Assembly: GCA_033002965.1 (NCBI GenBank)
Contig: JAURVB010014830.1
Location: 84,299-148,298 of the forward strand
Source: Piper betle
Lineage: Eukaryota > Streptophyta > Magnoliopsida > Piperales > Piperaceae
Length of the DNA stretch: 64,000 bases
Direction: 5' to 3'
Shown: positions 11,575 through 23,661 of the stretch, in pieces
Position numbering within the stretch: position 1 is the first letter of the stretch
How the letters are laid out: each line of letters opens with the position of its first letter
Notes under the pieces: model-generated
Database searches by the model: none
Told to the model about the DNA's origin: nothing
Seen by the model: only the letters and a program-made list of their open reading frames with translations
Program-made: the position numbers and the translations under genes

Positions 11575-13220
11575 ATGTGTGGTGAAATCATGTCTTCCCA
11601 CTTCAAGGTGAAATTTGTTCGTAGTTTTGGCCGTGATGATCATACAAAGCTCTGTTGCTGGGCATTCTTCGCGTGCGTGTTTGTCTATCTTGGTTTTATT
11701 GCGGTCCTTAGGCCTTACTTAGCTCCCCTTCCCACCAGTAAGTGATTCATCACACGTAAATGAAAACCCAGATTTCCTGGATATAACACTAATTCAATGC
11801 ATACACGTTTAATTTGGTGAACTAATCAATTCGCATTGATATTTTTACAGCAAACATTATATTACCAATGCGTGCCAGACTCGGTGCACTGCTAAGAGAA
11901 AACGTAATCAACACCAGCGAGCAAGGTATAATACATTGCCTTGTATTATTGTTATCAGATGCAAAATGAATATATTTATTAACATGACATAATATCTTCT
12001 CCACTTTATCAAATGCCGTCAACAGAAAGCTAACAAGTGGAGAACAAAGTTGTATGTTCTAGATCAGATTGGTTATCAGATGCATGTGAAATATATGGAG
12101 ACATCCGAATATGTGGTAACCAATCAAGGATATCTGTTGTTTCTTTTAAATTGGGTTCTTCTCGAGAAAATTTGTCGTGGCATATCAAACCTTACGCAAG
12201 GAATGTGTCTGTGGAAGCAATGAAACATGTTCATGAGTTCACATTGGAGTACAATGCCGACAACACCGACGAGGAATATTGCACTAAGAAAATAGTACCG
12301 AAGAATGTTCCTGCCATATTGTTCTCCACAGGAGGCTTCACGGGCAACATTTTCCACGACTTCAGCGACGTGCTAATTCCCTTTTCCTAGCATCTTACAG
12401 GTTCCATGGCGAGCTTCAATTTCTAGTGTCAGATCACAAATGGTGGTGGTTGAATAGGTACAGAGTAATCCTGAAAGCTCTTTCCAATTACGAGATTATC
12501 AACATTGATAGAAGTAATCAAGTATATTGTTTTACAACTTCTTTTGTGGGTCTAAGAGCTCACAGAGAACTTGGTATTGATCCAGCCAGATCTCCACATG
12601 GGTACTTTATGCATGATTTTGCCAAGTTCATGAGAAGCTCTTACCAATTAGAGAGAGAAAATGTCAGTGGACTAGACATAGATTCCTATAAAAAGCCTAG
12701 GCTTCTAATTGTTTCAATAAAGAGGACAAGAAGGTTCACCAACCTGAATACTATAAATAAGGTGGCCACCAAATTGGGATACGATGTGGTGATTGCCGAC
12801 GTAAATCTGTCCACAAATCTATCCAACTTTTCCCGCATTGTCAACTCTTGTGATGTGATGATGGGTGTCCATGGAGCTGGCCTATCTAATCTTATGTTTC
12901 TTCCAACTAATGCTGTGTTTATACAAATTATTCCCCTCGGGGGATTGGAGAAGCACAGTAGAATGTGCTACAAGGAAGCTGCAGCAGATATGAAGCTAAA
13001 ATACAAGGAGTACAAGATTAAAGAGACCGAAAGCTCTCTGATAAAAGAGTACCCTCTTGAGCATGAAGTTTTCAAAAATCCAATGTCAATTCATAAAAAA
13101 GGATGGGAAGCTCTTAGATCCATATACTTAGACAAGCAGAATGTTAGGCTCAATATGAATAGGTTCAGATCTGTGCTATTCGATGCTCGTTGCCATCTTA
13201 TGTCACAGCCAATCTCCTAA
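11575..13220 (+). pseudogene. GT61 (DUF563) glycosyltransferase gene with one frameshift
   Basis: GT61 enzymes are Golgi type II membrane proteins that transfer sugars such as xylose or arabinose to xylan or glycoproteins. Three exons fit: 11575-11737, 11851-11925 and 12038-13220, with GT...AG introns of 113 and 112 nt that keep phase. Exon 1 encodes a short cytosolic tail and a membrane anchor (CWAFFACVFVYLGFIAVL). Exon 3 holds the family signatures GNIFHDFSDVLIP, the central GVHGAGLSNLMFLP and a C-terminal LNMNRFR. The T run at 12382-12385 is one base short, so frame is lost after VLIP, hits a stop at 12388-12390, and the true frame resumes at once to 13220. Otherwise about 473 residues would be encoded, normal for the family. 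A real pseudogene or a sequencing error are both possible. I chose ATG 11575 because the membrane anchor follows it; 11590 is an alternative. The donor sugar cannot be inferred. Confidence 0.85.
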
Positions 13221-14514
13221 AAATTGATCCTTTCATACCCTATTCATGGACTGGCTAGCAGGTTTGTATTTTGGATACTCTTTCGTTGTCCTTGGTTTGC
13301 CACACAAAACTTTTGTAGCCATCTTAACACATGTATCAGATTAAAATTTTCTCGCTACTTGCTATACTATAAACTGCAGCAGCAATAAGGCATTGTGCCA
13401 TTTTTGTTAAATTTTATTGACTTGAGCCAGCACACAGAGAGCAAAGAATGATTTTGCTTGGAAGCATTGTTCTAAGAAACTCGTCTTAGAATTACAATTA
13501 TTTTTGTTGGTTTATAATCTTTTATTTATTTGATTTTGATGGTTAAGGGAGATTTTTTTATATTATACGGTGGTGGGAGAATTAAACATAATTACTAGAA
13601 ATAAGGAAAAAAATTAAATTATCTAAAATACACTAACCTTAAAAAATAAAATAAATTTATCAATATTTTAAAACAAAATAATAAATTCATACCGCCATCG
13701 AGCTGCCCCTTGCCTTAGGGTGGCCATGGCTACCGAATTGGCAGCCGCCACTAAAAATATTTTTTTAAAAAAGAAAATTTTACTTCGAGGGTAGTTTTGA
13801 TATTTTAATTAAAATTTTCATTTTCTGATAATTTAGTTTGATTTTCCTACCATTAGTAATGAAAAACCTTCTCCTTTTTCTGAAAAAAAGGCTCCATTAA
13901 CTATCAGAAAAAATACTGACAAAAAATGTTAAATAATGTAAATGTAAAGACTAATTTATCGTTGATAAAAACATCGGCACTATGATGTATTATGTTTTGA
14001 GTGACTATTTACCAATCATCACGTATGCAGTGGGTCGGTTGAAATTTTTTTTTCCAAAAAGTGAGTTGATTGCAATTACATGTTTGAGTTATTATTTTTT
14101 TAAGTTCAATATGTAAAAGTTGCCAATAAAAGTTAGTTGGGGAAAAAATGTAAAAGTTGCTAATTCTTAATAGAAACACCATGAATATTTGACGCTAAAC
14201 ACATTTTGTAAAATTCATTTATGTCATTTTTTTATATTGAGGATCAGTTGCTACATGATCGTAGCTGGTTTGCCTCATCCATAATAGAACTGTTGCAGCA
14301 CGGATGCAAGCCCCTCAACATCAATTTTTGTGACAGCTCTTTGACACTAAAGCCAAAGCAAATTTGATTGCAAAAGGGAGCAAATGATATTGTACAATAA
14401 ATTTTTTATTTTTAATTTTAAATTATTTCTCATAATTGAAAGACAAAACTATTTTTTTACCCATAAATATTTTGTAATTTTCCATAGTTTATTATTATTC
14501 TTATTGTTATTATT
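13221..14514 (+). other. AT-rich region downstream of GT61
   Basis: This holds the presumed 3' untranslated region followed by AT-rich DNA with long A and T runs. I saw no gene, RNA or element boundary. The join to plastid DNA is near 14515 but is blurred by decay. Confidence 0.5.
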
Positions 14515-15285
14515 TAACTATAAGAAATCAAAAAGAAGTAATGACAAGAGAATTAGTATCCTCGATACTATACAGGGAAATCATAATATTGGAAAATAAG
14601 AGAGATTCTTTATAATGATATAGTACAAGTGATGGAACATAAAATTCATGGGGATCTAATAAGATTGATACTTTGAATCATCTAACTATAATCAAATATA
14701 CGATCAACCAACATTTATCGAATTTGAAAAAGAGTCAGAAGAAATGGTTCGATCCTCTTATTTCTCGAACCGGGAGATGCATGAATCGGGATCCTGATGC
14801 ATATAGATACAAATGGTCCAATGGGAGCAAGAATTTCCAGGAACATTTGGAACATTTCGTTTCTGAACAGAAGCGCCGTTTTCAAGTAGTGTTCGGTCGA
14901 TTACGTATTAATCAATATTCGATTGATTGGTCCGAGGTTATCGACAAACAAGATTTGTCTAAGTCACTTCGTTTCTTTTTGTCCAAGTCACTTCTCTTTT
15001 TGTCTAAGTCACTTCGTTTCTTTTTGTCTAAGTCACTCCCTTTTTTCTTTGTGAGTATCGGGAATATCCCCATTCATAGGTTCGAGATCCACATCTATGA
15101 ATTGAAAGGTCCGAATGATCAACTCTGCAATCCGTTGTTAGAATCAATAGGTGTTCAAATCGTTCATTTGAATGAAATTGAAACCCTTTTTATTGGATGA
15201 TCATGATACTTCCCAAAGATCGAAATTCTTGATCAATGGAGGAACAATATCACCCTTTTTGTTCAATAAGATACCAAAATGGATG
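14515..15285 (+). pseudogene. ycf2: ycf2 fragment, piece 1 of the plastid insertion
   Basis: Plastid ycf2 encodes a very large FtsH/AAA-like protein of the chloroplast envelope import motor. The open frame 14673-15200 matches its middle region: [51 protein letters not shown] and GVQIVHLNE. The KSLRFFLS repeats at 14960-15040 are the usual ycf2 repeat tract. Upstream 14515-14672 is recognisable but broken by stops and shifts, and a frameshift follows LNEIE. By length the piece starts near residue 700, so the first third of the gene is absent. It stops at GGATG, the 5-bp target site of the next element, and continues at 18534. Confidence 0.85.
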
Positions 15286-18200
15286 CGTAAAACCTAGCTT
15301 CGGGTTAGGGTTTACCAACTTGTAGGTTGCCCGATGCGGGCCAATCTCGAGTTGGTTCTAGTGACCTTGAGCAAGAATAATTTTCAATGTATGAGTATGG
15401 GGCCCATATGGCTATATGAGTATATTATGATGGCTAAGTATCCCCGACATGCAGATCATAGATTCAATTATGATGCAGTAGAGCATGATTTATCAGTATA
15501 TACATGAGGTATACATATGATTTTTTGATAAGTTAGCCAGGGTTTTAGTCCTAGATCTAAGCTGTTATAGCATTTAGTATATGTTTAAGATTTTTAGGGT
15601 ATTTTATTTGCATCCAGCATAGGGATTTCAGATTACCCGATTGTGCCCCTGTGGGCTCAGCTTGATTGAGTCAAGGTTTGAGCCTCATTTAACCTTCTTC
15701 CTTTGATTCCCACCTATAAAGTTACTTTCAAGACTCGAGTCAATTTTGAGTTTGAACGGTCTCAATCCGAGTTTTCTGTCCATATGCATATTGCATATAC
15801 CCATGGGTGGGCCCTACTAGGCCACGAGCTGTCAGAAGTCGCTGATCGTGCCATGTGGCAAGATCATAGCCATCCACATCATCCCTCGCTTCAACATCTT
15901 ATCTTTCCAGAGATTTTCCATGATTTCGAATTTACACCCATAGCGCCGCCACCACCACTTCGGCTCGCCGCCGCCGACTCTCCACCACAGCCCCGATAAC
16001 CAGACCGGCATCCCCATAACCAGCTCTGGCCGGCTTTCCATTCATACCACTGACGACCACTAGTACCAACGTTGTCGCTGCCGGCAACGAACTTTTTCAA
16101 CCTGCTTCCACTGCCGCCGCTGCCATTCGAGCCGTTTTCTGGTGCCGGCGAGCCACCTCCTACCTATCCGACCACCCACACAACTTCATCTTGCCTAGAT
16201 CTCCATTTTGAGGCAACCCACAACCACCGCCATGGCCACGATCGCCACCCCACCCACGGCGATTCATCCTCTTTCTCGACTGTTTTTCGACCAATCGGTG
16301 GCTGAACTCTGCCGATCTTCCCCACCAACACCTCCATCTTGACGCCCCCTCTCGATCCCTACTGGCGACGACCCTAGCCTCGCAGTTGTTGGCGTTTTCC
16401 GGTGATGGGCTCTGGCCTCCACGTCCAGCCTATTTGTCCGTGTTTGCGTCTGCCTACCCGCGTTCACGTCCGTCTAGCCATGTCTGAGTCCGCCAGTCCT
16501 AGCCCGTGTCCATGTCCATCCATCCAGGCGAGTCCAACAGTTTATTTAACCTAAACCAAGTTGACTTGGTTCAACTTGGTTCACTTCAGTTCGGTTTAGC
16601 TCATTTTCAGCCCATTTTCAGCCATTTCTCGACCGATTTTAGCAGTTGGAAACTCATAAAATTAGTTTAGATGCATATTCACATTATTTAGTATGTTTGG
16701 TTGTTATGATTAATTTTATTTATTTATTAATTATTTTATTTATTTATTTATTTATTCATGATTAGTCATTTCTTGTTATTTATATATTTGTTGACTAGGA
16801 TGAATGATTATTTTACTGATTATTGTTATTGATAATGTATTTATTCATAGATATTATTTATGTTCATGTTCATCTTATTTAATTTAATTAATTAATTAAC
16901 TATTAATTATTTCTTACTCGTGTTAGTACTTATAAGTATTTATGTTCATATATTCGATATTTATATTAATATTCTTCATGATAAATTAATATTAGTCAGT
17001 TATTTATTTATTAGTTATTATTAATGATATATTTACTTATTAATTATAGACTTATTTATGTTAACTAAATTCTATTTATTTATTAATTTATTTTTCTATT
17101 TGTTTGTTCGCGTGTATGTTATTATTTATTTGTATTTAATTATGTATTCTTGCATTGTATAACTTTGATATTATTAGTATTCATACTTAATGAGTATTAT
17201 TTATTTATTTATTTATTGAATTATTTATTTATATGTTTACTAACACGAATATATGTTGATATTTACTCATGTTTCCCCGTGTATTTATATAGTATAATTA
17301 TATTATTATTTTGTGATTAGAGTATTATTTATGTTCATGTATTTATTATTCATCTAATTATCTACGAGTGCATTTCTTTGTTTAGTTATTTATTTATTAA
17401 TTAGTATTATTATGTGTTGATTTGTGTGTAACGTGTTTAGTTATAAGCTTGTTAGCACTATTTTCTTTATTAGGATGTATTTGATGATACGAGCACACAC
17501 CACGAGCATGCATCAGATAGAGACACCGGTATTTTACTTAACAGTGGGTTTCGATGTAGGTTATGGAGTTCGAGCTCACCGTAGATGTGTGGATGCACTT
17601 AGAGCTTAGACCACAAGTCCATTGGACTCTTCCTTTGCTTGACTCCTTATGTGTCGGATTTAAACGTGTTATAGACGTAGGATGACATCGACGACGTTTC
17701 ATTAGATCCCTCCGATGTTGGGCCATTTAGCTGTGTTTTCTATACATAGTTTAATAAAACTACAAGGATGAGATCCCTTGTTAGTTTTCGAACTAAAACT
17801 CTAGAACTATATGATACAAGCCTCTTCCCTAAACCTATTATATAAGTATGTGTATTTTTATGGATTTCACGAATAAGAGAGTGAGCGGTATGGAGATATG
17901 TATGGGCTGCACTAGTACTCTTTCAAACCTTGAGGTAGTGCAGTGTATGAGGGTACTTACGTAACACAGTACATTTCAAGAATTTGTGGCACTAACTTAA
18001 TCGTTTCCTTTTCGACTTCAGTACCGTGGCAGGTGTAATATGAAGGATGTGAGGTCGTAAGTGTTGTATGTACAAATATGAATATTAGCCGTGCATGTGA
18101 GCTCAACACTTGTTTAAGTATGTTTGCTTACCGCCCAGTGTGAGGCAGTTCTGAAATTTCTTAAGTTTTCGTGGGTAATGGAATACCCATTTACAAGTTT

Positions 18201-18533
18201 GTACTAGTTATTTTTCTGACCAGTAACACTTGTTACTGACGTTTTTCATATAATATATGTAAGTCTTGTAAATCCTGAGTCGACTTTTGTGGGAGGACAG
18301 ATAAACGCTACACACACTTGAGCTTAGCGGAATTATTTTCTTTCTTACATTTATTTATACTTGATGTGTTTTGACACATATTTAACAATGTCTTCCATTC
18401 TCATGACACCAAAACAGTTGTTTCAATTTATTTTATCGATCAAGACTTACCAACCAACAACTTCAAATATGACTCGACTTGATCGTAATATTTTTGATTC
18501 GGTTCTCAGGTGAACCGAAATCGGGATGTTACA
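15286..18533 (+). mobile_element. 3.2-kb LTR-like element, family D, in ycf2
   Basis: It runs from CGTAAAACC (expected TGTAAAACC, first base mutated) to GGGATGTTACA and is flanked by GGATG (15281-15285 and 18534-18538). Removing it with one GGATG rejoins ycf2 in frame across KWMIDSF, so the boundaries are exact. No primer site, polypurine tract, internal repeat or coding region was seen, which suits a very long solo LTR or a non-autonomous element. 15950-16560 is GC-rich; 16680-17420 is dominated by TTTA/TTAA words. Copies: 49901-53067 and, inverted, 40023-55490. Confidence 0.85.
16680..17420. repeat. TTTA-rich low-complexity tract
   Basis: Stretches of TTTA and TTAT repeats dominate. Matching tracts occur in the other family D copies (about 51395-51945 and 53400-53930), so this is a standing part of the element and not a local expansion. 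Confidence 0.75.
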
Positions 18534-19377
18534 GGATGATTGACTCATTCCATACTAGAAAGAATCGCAGGAAATCCTTTGATAACACGGATTCCTATTT
18601 CTCAATGATATCCCACGATCGAGACAATTGGCTGAATCCCGTGAAACCATTTCATAGAAGTTCATCGATATCTTCGTTTTATAAAGCAAATCGACTTCGA
18701 TTCTTGAATAATCCGCATCACTTATGGTTCTATTGTAACAAAAGATTCCCTTTTGATGTGGAAAAGGCCCGTATCAATAATTATGATCTTACATATGGAC
18801 AGTTCCTCAATGTCTTGTTCATTCGCAACAAAATATTTTCTTTGTGCGTCAGTAAAAAAACATGTTTTTGGGGGGAGAGATGCTATTTCACCAATCGAGT
18901 CACAGGTATCTGACATATTCATACCTAACGATTTTCCACAAAGTGGTGACGAAACGTATAACTTGTACAAATCTTTCCATTTTCCAATTCGATCCGATTC
19001 ATTCGTTCGTAGAGCTATTTACTCGATTGCAGACATTTCTGGAACACCTCTAACAGAGGAACAAATAGTCAATTTTCAAAGAACTTATTGTCAGCCTCTT
19101 TCAGATATGAATCTATCTGATTCAGAAGGGAAGAACTTGCATCAGTATCTCCGTTTCAATTCAAACATGGGTTTGATTCACACTCTATGTTCTGAGAAAG
19201 ATTTCCCATCCGGAAAGACGAAAAAACGGACTCTTTGTCTAAAGAAATGCGTTGAGAAATGGCAGATGTATAGAACCTTTCAACGAGATAATGATTTTTC
19301 AAATCTCTCAAAATGGAATCTGTTCCAAACATATATGCCATGGTTCCTTACTTCGACAGGGTGCAAATATCTAAACT
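18534..19377 (+). pseudogene. ycf2: ycf2 fragment, piece 2
   Basis: Continues ycf2 directly from piece 1 ([17 protein letters not shown], then [15 protein letters not shown] and [13 protein letters not shown]). A frameshift lies near 18855, in an A-run and G-run, after which 18880-19377 continues the protein ([59 protein letters not shown]). It ends at KYLNL where a TRIM-like repeat begins. About 48 codons of ycf2 that should follow are missing before piece 3 at 39823. The open frame has no start of its own and no plastid promoter, so it is not expected to be expressed. Confidence 0.9.
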
Positions 19378-19835
19378 TGTAACAACCCAGATCAAAGTAC
19401 AAACTAATGGGCTAAGTCTTTTCTTCAAAAGTGCTTAACAAAGTTAAAGATTTATAATCCATTCTCACTTATAAACAGGATCTTATCCCAGTAGTTATCA
19501 GATGCGGGACTAAGTTGAGGGATCTCACAATCCATCCACCTTAAAAATTTCCTCCCTGAAATTCCTACACTTAGTTGTTGCTAGCCCCAGCCCATGACCT
19601 TCTTTAGCCCATGACCTGCAGCCTAGCCAACGTCCCTAGTCAAGTCCACCATCTAACATGTAATCAAGAGGCCTTGATACCATTTGTAAAGACTTGGCCC
19701 AAAGTGCAACATAGTGAGCTAAGTCATCTATTCGAAAGTAGTTAACAAGTTAAAGATCTATAGTCCATTCCCACTTATAAAGATGATCTTTCCCAAGTAG
19801 GTGTTAGAAGTGGGACTAAGTTGAGGAATCTCACA
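19378..19835 (-). mobile_element. TRIM-like miniature LTR element
   Basis: Two direct repeats of 152 and 151 bp (19378-19529 and 19685-19835) have TG...CA ends on the minus strand (TGTGAGATCC...TTACA). Between them are 155 bp with a primer-site-like TGGTATCAA abutting the right repeat (19674-19682) and a purine-rich run beside the left one. That is the plan of a terminal-repeat retrotransposon in miniature: no coding capacity, mobilised by other elements. The sequence just right of the second repeat again resembles the polypurine side, so this may be part of a tandem array. No target duplication is visible. The repeats differ at several tens of sites, so the element is old. Confidence 0.65.
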
Positions 19836-20919
19836 ATCCACCCACAATAGGAAATTTCCTCCTTGCCCATTCCGAGCCATAGGCCAAGTATTACAGTATA
19901 AAACTAAATACCTCATAAATTATTTTTCTATTAATTTATCAACATCATGAATAAAACCATGATGTCAATTTTATTAAACCATGCAAATTAAATTCATATT
20001 CAAAGAATTAGTTAAAGTTCAAATTCTAAGTCATGCCATGAAATAAAATGTAATATAACAAATGCTCGGAATAATTTACGACCAATGAAACAAACCGAAA
20101 TCCCACTGCCATGCAATAACCTAGAAGAATAACAATAAATAAGAAAATATAATAGTCTAATAACAGAGTCCTCTAGCTATCTAAACTCTAGCCATCCTTC
20201 TATGCTCACACCTGCGGAGGCAATTCCGCATTAGTTTAAGAATTTTAAGGGTGCGACCCCGTGTCGAACTAAGTAAATTCTTTGGCACCGGTTGCGCTCA
20301 GTGCATGGTGATCGAATGTGGGTTTAGGCCGACCAAAGCTACCAAATATAAATATATAACATTTCAAGTAATTATACAGACCTAGAATTTTGATGAAGTA
20401 CCTGCAACTATGACACACGATCCTAATCTAAATAAAACAATAAAAGTATACATAGGTATAATTTTATATGAGCAAAAATATATGCAATTAAATGACTTTA
20501 TTATATAATAATTAAAACTCTACAAAATAAGCATGCAACACACAAAATATTAAACTTTAAAATTACAATATTTACGACAGTTTCGATTAGATAATTAATT
20601 ACTCATATGACACAATAAATTAAGTCATACCTTACCTTTTAAATTAATTATTCAATCACAATTCACCCTTAGCCAATGACAGCAAAATTATTAACTTACT
20701 AGCATGTATTTGATTACTAATATTAGTATATCCTCCTTGATGCATAAATTATTTAACCAAAGAAATCATATTAAGATTACCATCCTAGAAATTTAGGTTA
20801 TCATTTAGACTTTTAATTCATATCACACTTTAATGAATTAAGGAATATCAGTTACTTATTCAGTTAATTTAGCTTGAATATTTATTAATAATAATTTATT
20901 AACTTTTCACTAACTCTAA

Positions 20920-22261
20920 TTAACTATCTAAGATTTGTCAGATCATCGTATCAAATTATTTGATATAGCTTGTATTAAAATTTAAAGGATGTCACTCATA
21001 AGATTATTTTAAATTATTTTACTCGTTAAGGTTCAAATTCTATTTATTCTAAGCATGCCACTATGACTCAACGCTTGCGATTATTTCACTATTATATTCC
21101 AATAATCCATACTTTAATTTATCAATACAACCACATAAGGATCTTATTGTTTTATATTTTAGTAATGACATCATCAATATAAATGATTGTAAAAACTGAA
21201 TGATAATTTAATACTAATCCCATTTTAACTAGAAAAATATTCATAGAATAGTTATAATACGCTCATTCACAAGAATTTATATTATTTTAACTAACCCAAC
21301 AATAATTAATTGTACTTGTGATTTGATTAATAATTAATAACCCATGATCACATAAGCATATTAATTTACCAAGATATGAAAACATCATCCTTATTACTTT
21401 AATTAATTATAACTAGTTAATTAATAAATTAAAATGCCATTCATTAAATAATTAACTATATCCATTAACAAACATGTATAGATCATAATTACCTCTAATA
21501 TTTATTAACATTATCTGATATAATTAATATACATATCCTAAATGAAAACATAATATACTTATTGACTATTATATTAATAATTATCCGACATGATCGTGAA
21601 TTTAAAAGACAAGCATAGACATAAATCAACAACACTAACAATAATAATAACAAAAATAGTTTAGTTATCTATATATAATGTAAAGCACGCTTTCATCCAT
21701 AAACATAAGATAATAACATATGATCAATTATTATTAATATCATCACTTGATTTAATTCAACTCAGTTTGAATTTATTAAAAATTAATTAGTATTTAATCA
21801 TTCATGAATAAAACCCAAAACTAAAAAAAACACAAACACTATAGATGCATGCGAGAGGAAGAGGAATTGGTGTATCTATACGCAATAAGATGGAGAGGCT
21901 CCCAATAAAGAAGAGACAATACTAGAGGGGAATAAGTGTTGGAAAATAGACCCCCTAGCGAAATCATCCTAAAAGAAATATTTTCCCTCAAGTTACTCGC
22001 TTAACTTTTCTAAAGCTCTCCTTTTGTGAGCCAAATGTACTAAAAAACTATTAAGAGGATGTTTTATTTATCATCAACAGAATTCTCCTTTATATAGAAG
22101 AATATATTTGGAATTCAAGAAGTCACTATATTAAACCTTTTTTATAAAAGAACATAATCACACATAAGTATATGAACCACCAATCATTAGTGTGATAACT
22201 AAAAATAAAAAACTGACTATTGAGTTTTTTATTGAGGTTTTTTCAATGCGAATGAGTGATG
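20920..22261 (-). repeat. 1.34-kb direct repeat, left copy
   Basis: Matches 27207-28548 over its whole length with about 45 differences by eye (about 96-97 % identity). Both copies end in GAGTGATG. The left flank is continuous with the LTR; the right flank changes abruptly to viral sequence. Confidence 0.9.
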
Positions 22262-22325
22262 ATTACTTAATGAAGCTTCAAAGACACAAGAAAACTTGAA
22301 TACCCTACTGCAATAGGACTTTGGA

Positions 22326-23399
22326 ATGTTTATCTGTGAGACTGAAAATGCCCCAGTTCACATGCATTACCCTGCAACCTCTTTTGAAGCCTTTCCAGAA
22401 GTAGAAGTAATTATTTCAGAAAAGGCTCGGATGGGATTTTATCATAAGATGATTGAAGTGCAAAATTTTCTAATGGTAGCTCACCATGGAAATCTATATG
22501 ATGGCTTATCTGTAACCCAGGAATATTTCAGTTATCATGATCAACCAGCTGGATTTTTGAAGGCACAAATTAATATGTCTCAGTGCTCCTTGTCAAGAAA
22601 TCAGATCATGAATCTATTGGATTATGGCATGATAGACTATATCATATTTAACTAGACCTGAAGAAGTGTTTATTTTTGGGGAAAAATGGAAGATCACCAT
22701 AGGCAATATTACCACGACAGAGTCTGTACAGGCCCAAATCTACTCCATACCACCAAAGAGCCATGGACTAACTGAAGAGCCAACCCGACATGAAATATTT
22801 TTAGTACCTCTCCAGTCGGCCCAGTACACAAACTCATACCCATATGATATAGAATTCATGGATGATATAAACTTCTATTTGCATATTGAACAGGAAAGGA
22901 GAAGGAAATTTCATCCTCACTGGGCTAGTTATAACTTATTAGCAGAAGGCCGGACCATCCAAATCTATGGCCCAGGACACTGGAAGATGAGATGCCCATT
23001 TGCTAGTGAAGGACATCACATTACCCAGGAAGATATTGTAGAAGGGATCTTTCAAAATGGCTACATTATGTTTATAATGCTCATTTATATGCTGAGGAAC
23101 AGATGGAGGAAGATGAAGATGAAGAAGATTATGTGGTTCCTAACGAGGACGTGCAACCAGATGATCAGGTAGTTCCTAATCAGCCTGTGCCACATCAACC
23201 TCGTCTAGATATGCAAGATAGGTATGCTAATCCTTCCCACCAAGAGAGGAATTGGGAGGAAAATGAATCTGAACAGGACAGTGATGAATATGAGGAATAT
23301 CAAGATGCCCAAGACCCTAACGAAACTGAAGATTCTCAGAATGAAGGAAGTGGCATGCCGTCACCCAGGATTCCCAGACAATACCTCAGAGATATCTAA
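22326..23399 (+). pseudogene. Unassigned frame at the genome end of the pararetrovirus
   Basis: Three overlapping open stretches (22326-22655, 22666-23172, 23103-23399) appear to be one frame of about 350 codons broken by two shifts. The first two parts are globular with many aromatic residues (for example HWASYNLL, YGPGHWKM); the last is strongly acidic (EEDEDEEDY, then many E, D, Q and N). I recognise no domain. It lies upstream of the promoter-like region, so on a circular genome it would be the last frame, the place of ORF4 in rice tungro bacilliform virus or ORF VI in caulimoviruses. Typical badnaviruses have no frame of this size there. It could also be foreign sequence next to the virus. 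Confidence 0.5.
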
Positions 23400-23495
23400 A
23401 AGAATTTGGACTACGTGGCAAATTCCTCACCAAGAATTTCGACTACGTGGCAAATTCCTCACCAAGAATTTGGATGATGTGGAGAATTCCTCACC
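23400..23495 (+). repeat. Three 32-bp tandem repeats before the viral TATA box
   Basis: Units 23400-23431, 23432-23463 and 23464-23495 each begin AAGAATTT and end CAAATTCCTCACC or GAGAATTCCTCACC. The first two contain CTACGTGGCA, which has an ACGT G-box-type core; the third is altered to GATGATGTGG. Confidence 0.9.
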
Positions 23496-23626
23496 ATTAA
23501 ATATATGTGGCTGTAAAAAAAAGAAAAAGTGTGTTAAAGAGTGATGGTGTGCAAAAGAATGTCATGTAAAACTGGATGTGTCCGGATTTGTAAAGTTTCA
23601 TTTAAAAGTTGAGTCGAATCCAAGTC

Positions 23627-23634
23627 TATAAAAA
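23627..23634 (+). promoter_or_regulatory. Candidate pregenomic RNA TATA box
   Basis: TATAAAAA follows the 32-bp repeats by about 130 bp and precedes the first downstream viral frame, the location of the single strong promoter in pararetroviruses. Transcription would start near 23660, leaving almost no leader before the next open frame, whereas these viruses usually have leaders of hundreds of nucleotides. Confidence 0.5.
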
Positions 23635-23661
23635 GGATTCATTGTGTACTTGTAGAAGTAA

